Shown in pieces: positions 17,546-26,011 of a DNA stretch of 64,000 nucleotides. This DNA is from WLXB01 sp040221475 (GTDB lineage Bacteria > Pseudomonadota > Alphaproteobacteria > Rhodospirillales > Rhodospirillaceae). A program made the translations under genes and the position numbers. The first letter of the stretch is position 1; every line of letters begins with the position of its first letter. Below the pieces are notes generated by a model. It worked only from the letters and a program-made list of their open reading frames with translations, did not search any database and was not told the DNA's origin. The DNA is taken from positions 496,001 through 560,000 of the forward strand of contig JAVKEJ010000058.1 of assembly GCA_040221475.1 (NCBI GenBank), written 5' to 3'.

Positions 17546-17821
17546 ATGGCTGTGGTGTATTTTACAGCACACCTGAGCTCTGTTGCCCCGCCTGACCCCA
17601 TGCCGGTGGACGGTACTACAGTGCGACAAGCGCTTGAGTGCGTATGGCACTCTCATCAGAAACTCAAAGGATACGTGCTGGATGATCAAGAGCGGGTGCG
17701 CAAGCACATCGCGATCTTCATCGATGGCACCTTAATTCGTGGACAAGCGGCCTTGGACCATCCCGTTGAGGACTCAACAGAAGTTCATGTTCTGCAAGCG
17801 TTGTCCGGCGGGTGTTTGTAA
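17546..17821 (+). CDS. MoaD/ThiS-like ubiquitin-fold protein with GG-Cys-Leu tail
   Basis: The 91-residue protein has the beta-grasp pattern of MoaD/ThiS sulfur carriers: a hydrophobic first strand, VDGTTVRQALECVW for the helix region, HIAIFIDGTLIRG, and the final VHVLQALSGG. Functional sulfur carriers end exactly in Gly-Gly. Here two more residues, Cys-Leu, follow. A comparable GG-CF tail is known in QbsE of quinolobactin synthesis, where a JAMM protease removes it. The BNR propeller gene starts 18 bases downstream and is probably co-transcribed. No E1-like activating enzyme or protease gene is visible in the window. Confidence 0.8.
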   Translation: MAVVYFTAHLSSVAPPDPMPVDGTTVRQALECVWHSHQKLKGYVLDDQERVRKHIAIFIDGTLIRGQAALDHPVEDSTEVHVLQALSGGCL

Positions 17822-17839
17822 CAGGCGAAGAAGGCAATC

Positions 17840-18916
17840 ATGAAAAACCGAATGTTTGCGGCGACACGAAAAGGGTTATTGGAATACTCGCACGACGGTC
17901 AGGGTTGGACTCACCGCCGAACACATTTCTTGGGCGAGCCCGTAACCAATGTTTTACACGATGCGCGTGACGGCACGCTTTACGCTGCGCTGGATCTCGG
18001 GCACTTCGGGGTTAAATTACATAGATCACAGGATGCGGGAGAGACGTGGCAAGAGCTTGATCCACCCAAATATCCCAAAAGCGATTCGCCTGACGCTCCT
18101 GCATTGTCGTTGATTTGGACTCTGGAAGCGGGCGGATCAGATCAACCCGGACGTGTTTGGGCCGGAACTCTGCCGGGAGGGCTCTTCCGGTCTGATGACC
18201 ACGGTGAGACCTGGGGTCTCAACGAGAGTTTATGGAACCGGCCCGAGCGGGAAAAATGGTTCGGTGGCGGCATGGATGAAGCCGGTATTCATTCCATTTG
18301 TGTCGACCCGCGGGACAGCCGACGCGTTGCGATTGCTGTGTCGTGCGGAGGCGTTTGGGTCACAGAGGATGATGGCGACTCATGGCAGATCGGGTCGCAC
18401 GGCTTGCGCGCTGAATACGTGCCGCCCGAAGCGGAGTTTGACCCGGTAACGCAAGACCCTCACATCATGGTGCAGTGTCGCAGCACCCCAGATGTGTATT
18501 GGATTCAACACCACAACGGAATTTTCAAATGTGAAGATAATCTAAAATCTTGGACTGAAATTACAGACTTCGCAGTTTCAAAATTTGGGTTTGCCGTTGC
18601 TGTCCACCCGCAAAACCCGGACATCGCCTGGTTTGCGCCTGCGGTGAAAGATTCAGCGCGGTATCCGGTCGACGGTAAAGTGGTTGTCACACGCACCAAA
18701 GATGGCGGCAAATCTTTCGACGTGATTCGTGAAGGACTGCCCCAAGATCAAGCCTTTGATCTGGTGTATCGTCATGGCTTGGCTGTAAATGATACGGGCA
18801 CTCAGCTGCTGATGGCGTCAACCACAGGGTCGCTGTGGAGCAGCGACACTTCGGGAGACAGTTGGGTTTTGGTGAGTGCTCATCTGCCGCCGGTCTATGC
18901 GGTTAAGTTTGCTTAG
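17840..18916 (+). CDS. BNR/Asp-box beta-propeller protein (sialidase-like fold)
   Basis: The 358-residue protein has repeated Asp-box motifs of the S-x-D-x-G-x-T-W type: SQDAGETW, SDDHGETW, TEDDGDSW, TKDGGKSF and SSDTSGDSW. These mark successive blades of a six- or seven-bladed propeller. No signal peptide is seen, so it is probably cytoplasmic. True sialidase arginines are not evident, so a glycosidase role should not be assumed. It forms a pair with the upstream MoaD/ThiS-like gene, which suggests a joint process. The 3' end overlaps the convergent symporter gene by 14 bases. Confidence 0.85.
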   Translation: MKNRMFAATRKGLLEYSHDGQGWTHRRTHFLGEPVTNVLHDARDGTLYAALDLGHFGVKLHRSQDAGETWQELDPPKYPKSDSPDAPALSLIWTLEAGGSDQPGRVWAGTLPGGLFRSDDHGETWGLNESLWNRPEREKWFGGGMDEAGIHSICVDPRDSRRVAIAVSCGGVWVTEDDGDSWQIGSHGLRAEYVPPEAEFDPVTQDPHIMVQCRSTPDVYWIQHHNGIFKCEDNLKSWTEITDFAVSKFGFAVAVHPQNPDIAWFAPAVKDSARYPVDGKVVVTRTKDGGKSFDVIREGLPQDQAFDLVYRHGLAVNDTGTQLLMASTTGSLWSSDTSGDSWVLVSAHLPPVYAVKFA

Positions 18917-20279
18917 GCTCTGAGGATGAAAGGGGCGCATCGATTTTATCTCGCCCTAACGAATACTGCGACAGACATATACAACTCAAAACCAAGGTCA
19001 CAGTTGGCACCAGCATTGCGATATCAATCGCCATCAACGCCCGCGCGGTTTGTTCTGCCTGCTGACCGCCTTGGGACTCAACCCACCCCATAAAGCCCAG
19101 AAGCAAGCCAAGAACAGCGGGTCCAAAGGCGAAAGAGAATTTTTCGATGGTTGTATAGACGCCCGCGAAAACGCCTTCGCGCCGCAGACCCGTCCGGCGA
19201 AAATCATGCTCAATCGTATCAGGCAATAACGATTGCCCGATCAACAACAAACCGCCAGCGCCGATCCCTGTAATGACGGCCCGCAAGCCAATATACCAAG
19301 TGGGATCCGCTGCCGTGCCAAACACCCAAGACGCGGACGCGATCGCAAAAATTGTTGATGTGATGTAGTAGCAGTTCGTCTTGCCGTATTTTTTACTAAG
19401 AGCAACCCAGACGGGTTGTGAAGCCATGGTCGCGCCAGCCTGGAATAAATAATAGGTTCCCAAGTCCGCATACGTTACGCCTAAAATCCGTGTGAACAGC
19501 AGCGGCAAAGCTGCGATAAAAATTGAGAATCCGAACAATTGGGTAAACTTGACCATCAGCAAAACCATAAAAGGTTTGTTGCCGGCAGCCAGCTTGATTT
19601 GATCGCGCAGGGAATGGCTATGGTCATTTAAGGGTTCGGTAAATTTTGCATCGTGGGTGGACCAAAAGCAGAGGGTGCACACCGCAATAATCGCGATACC
19701 GACAACCACGGACATCACCGAATGACCAAGCAGTCCGCCACCGTAATAGGCGATGACGGCCGGGCCAAGAACAGAAGACAGCACTTGTCCGCCGGCAATT
19801 GCACCAACTCTGAAGGACATGAGCGATGTCCGTTCATCGTAACTGTTGGTCATTTCGGCGGGCATGGCCAGATACGGCACATTGAAGACAGTGTAGGCGG
19901 TTGCATTGAGAAGCAGAGCAACAAAAACATAAAGAAGCAGCATGTTCTGAGACTCAAAAGCCGGAACGGTGAAAATCATCATGAACGACACCCCGGCCAA
20001 TATGCCTCCCAGCATCAGGTATGGCCGCCGCCGGCCCCACCGGCTTTTGGTGCGGTCGCTCAAGACCCCCATCAAAGGGTCGGTCACCGCGTCATAAATT
20101 TTCGACACCAAAATCAATGCGCCAGCCGTGACAGCCGGAATGCCAACAAATTCAATCAGGAAGGTCAGAAGCAACAGACTGATCGCATTGAACATGGCCG
20201 ACATGGAGAGACTGCCAAGCCCCCAGCCGAGTCTCAGACGTAGCGGCATAGAATTGGCAGCGATTGGGGCGTCAGTCAT
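18903..20279 (-). CDS. GPH-family (MelB-like) sodium/proton symporter
   Basis: The 458-residue transporter has 12 hydrophobic segments. GPH hallmarks include SKIYDAVTDPLMGVLSDRTKSRWGRRRPYLMLGG in the first half, with the aspartates of the cation site. Relatives import glycosides, uronides and other small solutes. It diverges from an amidohydrolase gene across about 150 bases, so it may import that enzyme's substrate. This pairing is inference. Confidence 0.88.
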   Translation of the reverse strand: MTDAPIAANSMPLRLRLGWGLGSLSMSAMFNAISLLLLTFLIEFVGIPAVTAGALILVSKIYDAVTDPLMGVLSDRTKSRWGRRRPYLMLGGILAGVSFMMIFTVPAFESQNMLLLYVFVALLLNATAYTVFNVPYLAMPAEMTNSYDERTSLMSFRVGAIAGGQVLSSVLGPAVIAYYGGGLLGHSVMSVVVGIAIIAVCTLCFWSTHDAKFTEPLNDHSHSLRDQIKLAAGNKPFMVLLMVKFTQLFGFSIFIAALPLLFTRILGVTYADLGTYYLFQAGATMASQPVWVALSKKYGKTNCYYITSTIFAIASASWVFGTAADPTWYIGLRAVITGIGAGGLLLIGQSLLPDTIEHDFRRTGLRREGVFAGVYTTIEKFSFAFGPAVLGLLLGFMGWVESQGGQQAEQTARALMAIDIAMLVPTVTLVLSCICLSQYSLGRDKIDAPLSSSEPKQT

Positions 20280-20431
20280 GAGCGGTTATCCATCCCAGGG
20301 CATAATCGGGCTTTATTGTTCCACAGATGATCGCCAAGGGCGATGGTGTCGCGCTCGCCTGTTGGCGGTTGTGTGAAATCAGGGCTTAATCAAAACCTCA
20401 CTTAGATTACACGACAATAGGAATAAGCCGG

Positions 20432-21874
20432 ATGAAAACCTGCGACACACTGCTCCTCGGTACAGTCATAACCATGGACCCGGAACGCCATGCCTATTTA
20501 AACGGCTATGTCGCGGTCAAAGAGGGTCTGATCGTTGGAGTGGGACCAGCTTCTGATTGCGCCTATGACGCGACTGAGACCCTGGGCGGAGACGGACATA
20601 TCGTTATTCCGGGGCTTGTGAATGTGCATGCCCATCTGGTGCAGGGCTGTATTCGCGGCATGGCAGAAGGCACCACATTCGAAGAGCGCCTGTTTGGCTT
20701 TTATTACCCGATGACCGGCGCTTGCGATGAAGAGCGTTCCTATGCGTCGGCTCTGCCGCCGGTGTTGGATCTGGTGCGACGCGGGGTGACGACAACGGCG
20801 GATGATCATTTCACTCATCTCCACAAACGCTCAATTGATGGTGTTCTGCGTGCCGTGCGCGAGTCCGGAATGCGGTGCCGCATGGCCCGGCTGATTCTCA
20901 GTGACCCTGATAACGCACCCAATGGCTTCAGGGAAGATTTGGATATTGGGCTTGCTGAGACCGAGCGGGTGAAATCTGAATGGGAGAATGAGTTTACAAC
21001 GGTCACCGCATCGACCATCGGCATCACCTATTGCACACCCGATGAGTTCAAAGCCATTTGGCAATGGACAATTGATCATGATCGACAGTTTGATGTGCAC
21101 GCCCCGTCTGTCTTGGACACAAAATATCTGGCCGAACGCCGCGGATGGGAAGGTGGCTCCTTCGAGTGGATGGACCACGAGGGCATTTTGGGGCCGAACG
21201 TGATCGCCGCTCACGCCCAAAATTTGAGGCCGGGTGAGGCAGACATGATCAAAGCCCGCGGCGCGTCTATTGCCTTGGTGCCGGATATGGAGCAAGTCCT
21301 CGGTCTGGTCGATTTTGACTCTCGGGCGTTTCTCGATGCCGGTGTGACCTGCGGCATCGGGCTGGATGGACCTGTGGTGGCGTACGGCCATGATTTGTGG
21401 ACGGCGCTTCGGGCCTTTCTCACGGCGCAACGCATGGGCGACCAGCATCGCAAACAGATGGATGACACCGGTACCAAATGGACCGGCTATGAAATGTTGT
21501 TTGGCAGCGCAGAATTGGCGCTTGAATTGGCCACCATCGGCGGGGCCAAGGCGCTCAATATGGACGATAAAATAGGATCGCTCGAAGCCGGTAAAGACGC
21601 AGATATCGTTTTAATTGACCGCCGGGGCGAGACGCAGATGTCGCCGCCAGCGGCGCTCGTTCCCAATCTCATTTATGGCAATGGCCCCTCAACCGATGCC
21701 GTATCACGGGTCATGGTACGGGGTAAAACAATCGTGCGAGACGGTGAGCATGTGACGCTGGACCGGTTCGAAGCGGTTAAAAAATCAGACGCGTTACAAG
21801 ACAAACTTCTGGATGAGGTGGGCGCACGTAAATTCGTCAGAATGAGGTCGCCTTACACATGGGTTGGCGCATAG
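20432..21874 (+). CDS. Amidohydrolase-superfamily deaminase/chlorohydrolase-like enzyme
   Basis: The 480-residue metal-dependent hydrolase belongs to the branch with cytosine/guanine deaminases, SAH/MTA deaminase and AtzA/TrzN. The metal ligands are visible: HAH in LVNVHAHLVQG, the histidine in DVHAPS, the histidine in VIAAHAQ and the aspartate in GIGLDGPV. The C-terminal GSLEAGKDADIVLID segment closes the small beta domain. It probably deaminates or hydrolyses an N-heterocycle or related amide; the substrate is not identifiable. It is divergent to a GPH symporter. Confidence 0.87.
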   Translation: MKTCDTLLLGTVITMDPERHAYLNGYVAVKEGLIVGVGPASDCAYDATETLGGDGHIVIPGLVNVHAHLVQGCIRGMAEGTTFEERLFGFYYPMTGACDEERSYASALPPVLDLVRRGVTTTADDHFTHLHKRSIDGVLRAVRESGMRCRMARLILSDPDNAPNGFREDLDIGLAETERVKSEWENEFTTVTASTIGITYCTPDEFKAIWQWTIDHDRQFDVHAPSVLDTKYLAERRGWEGGSFEWMDHEGILGPNVIAAHAQNLRPGEADMIKARGASIALVPDMEQVLGLVDFDSRAFLDAGVTCGIGLDGPVVAYGHDLWTALRAFLTAQRMGDQHRKQMDDTGTKWTGYEMLFGSAELALELATIGGAKALNMDDKIGSLEAGKDADIVLIDRRGETQMSPPAALVPNLIYGNGPSTDAVSRVMVRGKTIVRDGEHVTLDRFEAVKKSDALQDKLLDEVGARKFVRMRSPYTWVGA

Positions 21875-21965
21875 GCGCGTGTTGGCACACAACAATGATG
21901 AGACGATAGTCATATGAACAGGGTTGCGATATTAAAAGCGCTCGTTCGTTAGAGAAGGTTCAAGT

Positions 21966-22298
21966 ATGGCTGTGAAACGTAATCCGCTGAAGCTCAATGC
22001 GCTTCAACTTAAAACATTGACACTCTTGCAGGCCCTCACCGAGCCAGAGGATGGCGCTACGGCAGAGGGGCAGAGAACTATACCCATGCTCCCATCCCCG
22101 CATGGCAACCACTTTCATGTGGGGCCCCATTTGGTGATGGCTAGCGATGCCACCGGTCTGCATAACGCAGCCGTTTGGACAGCTTTGAACAGAAAAGGAT
22201 TGGTTGTTGGCGCGCCTCCGGATGCTGTTCTGACGTCTGATGGCGTCGCTTACGAAACCGGTTTGGCGCAAAAAATACTTCACAGCCATGATCACTAG
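21966..22298 (+). CDS. Conserved hypothetical protein with PHGNHFHVGPH motif
   Basis: The 110-residue soluble protein has an N-terminal helix (NPLKLNALQLKTLTLLQAL), a histidine-rich centre (PHGNHFHVGPHLV) and a C-terminal DATGLHNAAVW...RKGLV pattern ending in HSHDH. I recall similar unnamed proteins in alphaproteobacteria but no function. The RKGLV and LTSDGVAYETG segments resemble the end of a winged-helix domain. The histidine clustering suggests metal binding, which is only a guess. Confidence 0.65.
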   Translation: MAVKRNPLKLNALQLKTLTLLQALTEPEDGATAEGQRTIPMLPSPHGNHFHVGPHLVMASDATGLHNAAVWTALNRKGLVVGAPPDAVLTSDGVAYETGLAQKILHSHDH

Positions 22299-22422
22299 AA
22301 GAATCTAGATTCGCGTATATCACCATGCAGTGAGCGTTGTGCGCAGCCCTGGTGTTGCCTAGCATAATGCGTTGTAATCATGACATTCTCATAGACCAAC
22401 CAGCAGGTTGAGGCTTTCAAAG

Positions 22423-23940
22423 GTGATTCAAATTAATAGACAACTTGTCGGCTTCGCGTTCGCGCTTCTCAGTCTTTCGGTATTTAATGTAAATGCACAG
22501 GACCGTGTTTTAAAAATAGCGGTTGAGAGTCGCGCGCCAGCATATGGCAACCCCTACACGCAGGCTCTGCCAAGCATTTTGCATACATTGTTTCCGGTGT
22601 ATGACGCCCTTACGGATTTGGGCGAGGGTGGACAAGTACTTCCTGCTCTGGCTGAATCTTATGAACGTATTGATGACTTCACGTGGCGGTTTAACCTGCG
22701 ACCAGACGTTCAATTTGCCAACGGAGAGGCGTTTAACGCAGAGTCTTTTAAACGCAACATAGATTATCTTTTAAGTCCGGAAGGCCAAACCACCTACGCG
22801 GCCTCTCTGATCCCAACGGTTGAGCGCGTGGAGGCAGAGAGCGAACACGCTGTGCTGATTGTGACGCAAACCCGCGATGCCATCTTGCCGCGCCGCTTGA
22901 GTACAATCATCGCTGTCCCTGCTCAAGCGTGGGCCGACCTGGGCGCATCAGAGTTTAGTCAAACCCCTATTGGGTCGGGGCCATACCAGATTACCGACTG
23001 GGGCGAGTCCAGCGGTATTATTAAATATGAAGCCTTTAATGATAGCTGGCGTGGCGCGCCAAATATCCCGCGGGTTGATTCTTATGTTCAGGCTGAGGGG
23101 GTGGCACGGAGCCAGGCGCTTCTGTCAGGCCAGGTCGATATGGCAATGAATGTCGCCATTGACGAACTCGACTATCTTAAGAGCGCAGGGCAAACCGTAA
23201 AAGTTATGATCACGCCGGTGGTGGGCTCTTTGGCGTTCTCAAACCAAGACCCGGACTCCCCCTTTGCAGACATTCGTGTGCGCAAGGCTTTTAACTATGC
23301 GATCGACAAAGAGGGGATCGCGCAGTTCATTTATGGCGGACTTGTTGAGCCGACAGGGCAAGGCACAACGCCTGATGTTTACGGCCATAATCCGGATGTA
23401 AAACCCTACCCCTATGATCCAGAACGTGCGCGTGCGCTTCTCGCCGAGGCAGGCTACGCCGATGGCATGAGGCTGCGTGCCCGGGTGACGCCAGGCCCAC
23501 CTGTGCTGAGCATCATGTACCAAAAGGTTGCTGCCGATCTTGCGGCAATTGGGGTTCAACTGGACATACAATTTGCCCAAGGGCCAAGCTGGGTTCAGAT
23601 GTGGTTCTCGGGGGACTGGAAAGATGCAGACATTATTTCTTCAGCCTGGTCCAACTCCACATTTATGGATGCCGCGCGTGGCTTTGAAACTTACTCGTGT
23701 CTCAGACCAAACCCATTTTTCTGTGAGCCAAGTTTAACGCCCAAAATCGAAGCCGTTGCCGCAGAATTTGATGAGGGCAAACGTTTGCAAATGCTGTTGG
23801 ATATTTCCCAGGAAATGCACGACCTTGCGCCGGTGTTGTATCTTTTCCCGACCACCCAGAACCTGGTCTATGGCGATGATCTTACCGGGCTGGAGTTCAT
23901 CGGTATTCGGGCGCAACTCCATAAGCTGAAGTTTCAATAG
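22423..23940 (+). CDS. ABC transporter substrate-binding protein, family 5 (peptide/solute)
   Basis: This periplasmic binding protein of about 505 residues has a signal peptide (LVGFAFALLSLSVFNVNA, cleavage before QDRVLKIA). SBP_bac_5 hallmarks are PALAESYERIDDFTWRFNLRPDVQFANGE, RVEAESEHAVLI and the C-terminal hinge segment. I place the start at GTG 22423; an in-frame TTG at 22408 is the alternative. Neither has a strong ribosome site. No ABC permease or ATPase of the peptide class is adjacent, so it is an orphan binding protein. Relatives bind oligopeptides, dipeptides, nickel or opines. Confidence 0.88.
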   Translation: MIQINRQLVGFAFALLSLSVFNVNAQDRVLKIAVESRAPAYGNPYTQALPSILHTLFPVYDALTDLGEGGQVLPALAESYERIDDFTWRFNLRPDVQFANGEAFNAESFKRNIDYLLSPEGQTTYAASLIPTVERVEAESEHAVLIVTQTRDAILPRRLSTIIAVPAQAWADLGASEFSQTPIGSGPYQITDWGESSGIIKYEAFNDSWRGAPNIPRVDSYVQAEGVARSQALLSGQVDMAMNVAIDELDYLKSAGQTVKVMITPVVGSLAFSNQDPDSPFADIRVRKAFNYAIDKEGIAQFIYGGLVEPTGQGTTPDVYGHNPDVKPYPYDPERARALLAEAGYADGMRLRARVTPGPPVLSIMYQKVAADLAAIGVQLDIQFAQGPSWVQMWFSGDWKDADIISSAWSNSTFMDAARGFETYSCLRPNPFFCEPSLTPKIEAVAAEFDEGKRLQMLLDISQEMHDLAPVLYLFPTTQNLVYGDDLTGLEFIGIRAQLHKLKFQ

Positions 23941-24052
23941 TGCAACCTCAGCGTTGTTTTGTTGGGCATCGCCTTTAAAGCTCGCAGATAGACTCTAAAC
24001 AGCTATTTCACGAATAGCCTTCGTGAGACCGGTATGCTATCCGAACGCCCTT

Positions 24053-25960
24053 ATGTTGACCTTACAAGATATTACCGTTCGTTTGGGTGGAAACGTGATC
24101 CTCGATCGCGCGACCGCGGCGATTCCGCCGAAAAGCCGGGTTGGCCTTGTGGGCCGCAACGGCGCGGGTAAGTCAACGCTCCTGAAGGTGATGACCGGGC
24201 AGATTGAGCCGGATGGCGGTTCCTTTAGTTACCCCAACACAACGCGTGTTGGGTACTTGGCCCAGGATGCGCCCGGCGGATCCGTGACACCTATAGAAAC
24301 AGTTTTAGCGGCTGATAAAGAACGATTAGACCTTCTGGCAGAAGCGGAAACCGCAGAAGACCCTCATCGTATTGCAGATATCCATGATCGACTAACCCTG
24401 ATTGACGCGCACGGGGCACCGGCCCGGGCGGCCCGTATTTTGGCGGGCCTCGGCTTTGATGAAGCAACCCAGAATCAACCCATGGATTCCTTCTCCGGGG
24501 GGTGGCGCATGCGTGTCGCCTTGGGGGCGTTGTTATTCTCAGAGCCTGAGCTTTTGCTGCTTGACGAGCCATCGAACCATCTGGATTTGGAAGCTGAGCT
24601 CTGGCTTGAGTCTTTCCTAAAAAATTATCCGGCGACTTTGGTGGTTGTGAGCCACGAGCGCGATTTGTTGAATAACGTGGTCGATCATATCCTGCATGTT
24701 CAAGGCGGTGTGGCGACACTCTATCCGGGCAATTATGATGCGTTCGAACGTCAGCGCCGGGAGCGGCAGGCCCAAGTCGAGGCGATGCGCGTTAAGCAGG
24801 ATAGTAAGCGCAAGGAACTGCAAGCCTATGTGGATCGATGGCGTTACAAGGCGCATACCGCCAAGCAGGCCCAAAGCCGCATGAAGGCGTTGGCTCGTAT
24901 GGAGCCCATTGCCGCCGTTGCTGAAGATCCGTCATTGAGCTTTAACTTTCCAAGCCCTGGCGAATTGCGGCCCCCTCTGATTGCGTTGGATGATGCCAAG
25001 GTCGGCTACGTGGCTGATACCCCCGTTCTTTCAAACCTCAATCTTCGGATTGATCCCGATGATCGTATTGCGTTTGTGGGGCGCAATGGTAATGGGAAGA
25101 CGACTTTGGCCCGCCTCCTGTCTGGCGAGTTAAAGCCGTTTGAAGGCGAAGTTGGGCTGAGCGCCAAACTGCGTGTTGGCTATTTTGCACAACATCAGAT
25201 TGAAGACCTGATCTCTGATCAGACACCGGTCCAACATATGCTGCGTGTAATGCCTGATGCGAAACCCGGGGCCGTCCGCGCACAACTGGGGCGTTTTGGG
25301 TTTTCAGGCGAGATGGCCAATCGTGAGGTTGGTAAAATGTCGGGGGGAGAACGCGCGCGGCTTTCGCTGGCGTTGATTACCAGAGACGCACCACACATTC
25401 TTCTCTTGGATGAGCCAACCAACCACCTGGATGTGGATGCCCGCGAAGCTTTGGTGCAGGCCCTTAACGCCTATAGCGGTGCGGTTATTATTGTCAGTCA
25501 TGACCGTCATTTGTTGGAACTTACGGCGGACAGGCTGGTTTATGTGGCGGATGGCACGGCAATAGAGTTTTCTGGATCTCTGGATGATTATCAGGACTTA
25601 GTGATGGGGCGCAACGTTACGTCGTCTCAGACGCAAGACTCAAATGACAAACCCAACGCCACAAACCTGAAGCCGGCAAATAAAAAAGAGCAACGTCGCT
25701 TAGCGGCTCTCAAAAGAGATCAAACGAAAACTCTGCGTAAAGCTGTCGCGGAAGTTGAGGCCGAGATGGCGCGGCTGAACGCGCGGCGCACGGCTGTCGA
25801 CGAAGCACTCTTTAAACCTGAAGACGCCACTGGTGAATTTAAGGGTAAACCCATGTCGGAGCTCATGAAGATTCGCGCTGATATAGAGCGCGGTCTTGTC
25901 GCTGCCGAATCCAAATGGCTAAAAGCCAGTGAGACCCTCGAACAAGCAGATGTGTTGTAA
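24053..25960 (+). CDS. ABC-F family ATPase (YheS-like)
   Basis: The 635-residue protein has two ABC domains and no membrane part. The Walker A motifs are GRNGAGKST and GRNGNGKTT, the signatures FSGGWRMR and MSGGERAR, and the Walker B motifs LLLLDEPSNHLD and ILLLDEPTNHLD. The ABC_tran_Xtn linker with RWRYKAHTAKQAQSR lies between them, and a C-terminal charged coiled-coil extension (about 560-635) is typical of YheS/Uup. ABC-F proteins act on ribosomes stalled in translation. The frame opens at 24023, but the family N-terminus begins at the ATG 24053 (MLTLQDITV). Confidence 0.93.
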   Translation: MLTLQDITVRLGGNVILDRATAAIPPKSRVGLVGRNGAGKSTLLKVMTGQIEPDGGSFSYPNTTRVGYLAQDAPGGSVTPIETVLAADKERLDLLAEAETAEDPHRIADIHDRLTLIDAHGAPARAARILAGLGFDEATQNQPMDSFSGGWRMRVALGALLFSEPELLLLDEPSNHLDLEAELWLESFLKNYPATLVVVSHERDLLNNVVDHILHVQGGVATLYPGNYDAFERQRRERQAQVEAMRVKQDSKRKELQAYVDRWRYKAHTAKQAQSRMKALARMEPIAAVAEDPSLSFNFPSPGELRPPLIALDDAKVGYVADTPVLSNLNLRIDPDDRIAFVGRNGNGKTTLARLLSGELKPFEGEVGLSAKLRVGYFAQHQIEDLISDQTPVQHMLRVMPDAKPGAVRAQLGRFGFSGEMANREVGKMSGGERARLSLALITRDAPHILLLDEPTNHLDVDAREALVQALNAYSGAVIIVSHDRHLLELTADRLVYVADGTAIEFSGSLDDYQDLVMGRNVTSSQTQDSNDKPNATNLKPANKKEQRRLAALKRDQTKTLRKAVAEVEAEMARLNARRTAVDEALFKPEDATGEFKGKPMSELMKIRADIERGLVAAESKWLKASETLEQADVL

Positions 25961-26011
25961 AAAATGATCTAAGCGGTAGGCTATTACTATGTCACCGACC
26001 GGGGAGAGATC

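Noticed and set aside
20330..20344. Small palindrome atcgcc-aag-ggcgat between the GPH symporter and amidohydrolase genes
   Set aside because: The six-base arms are too weak to claim as an operator.
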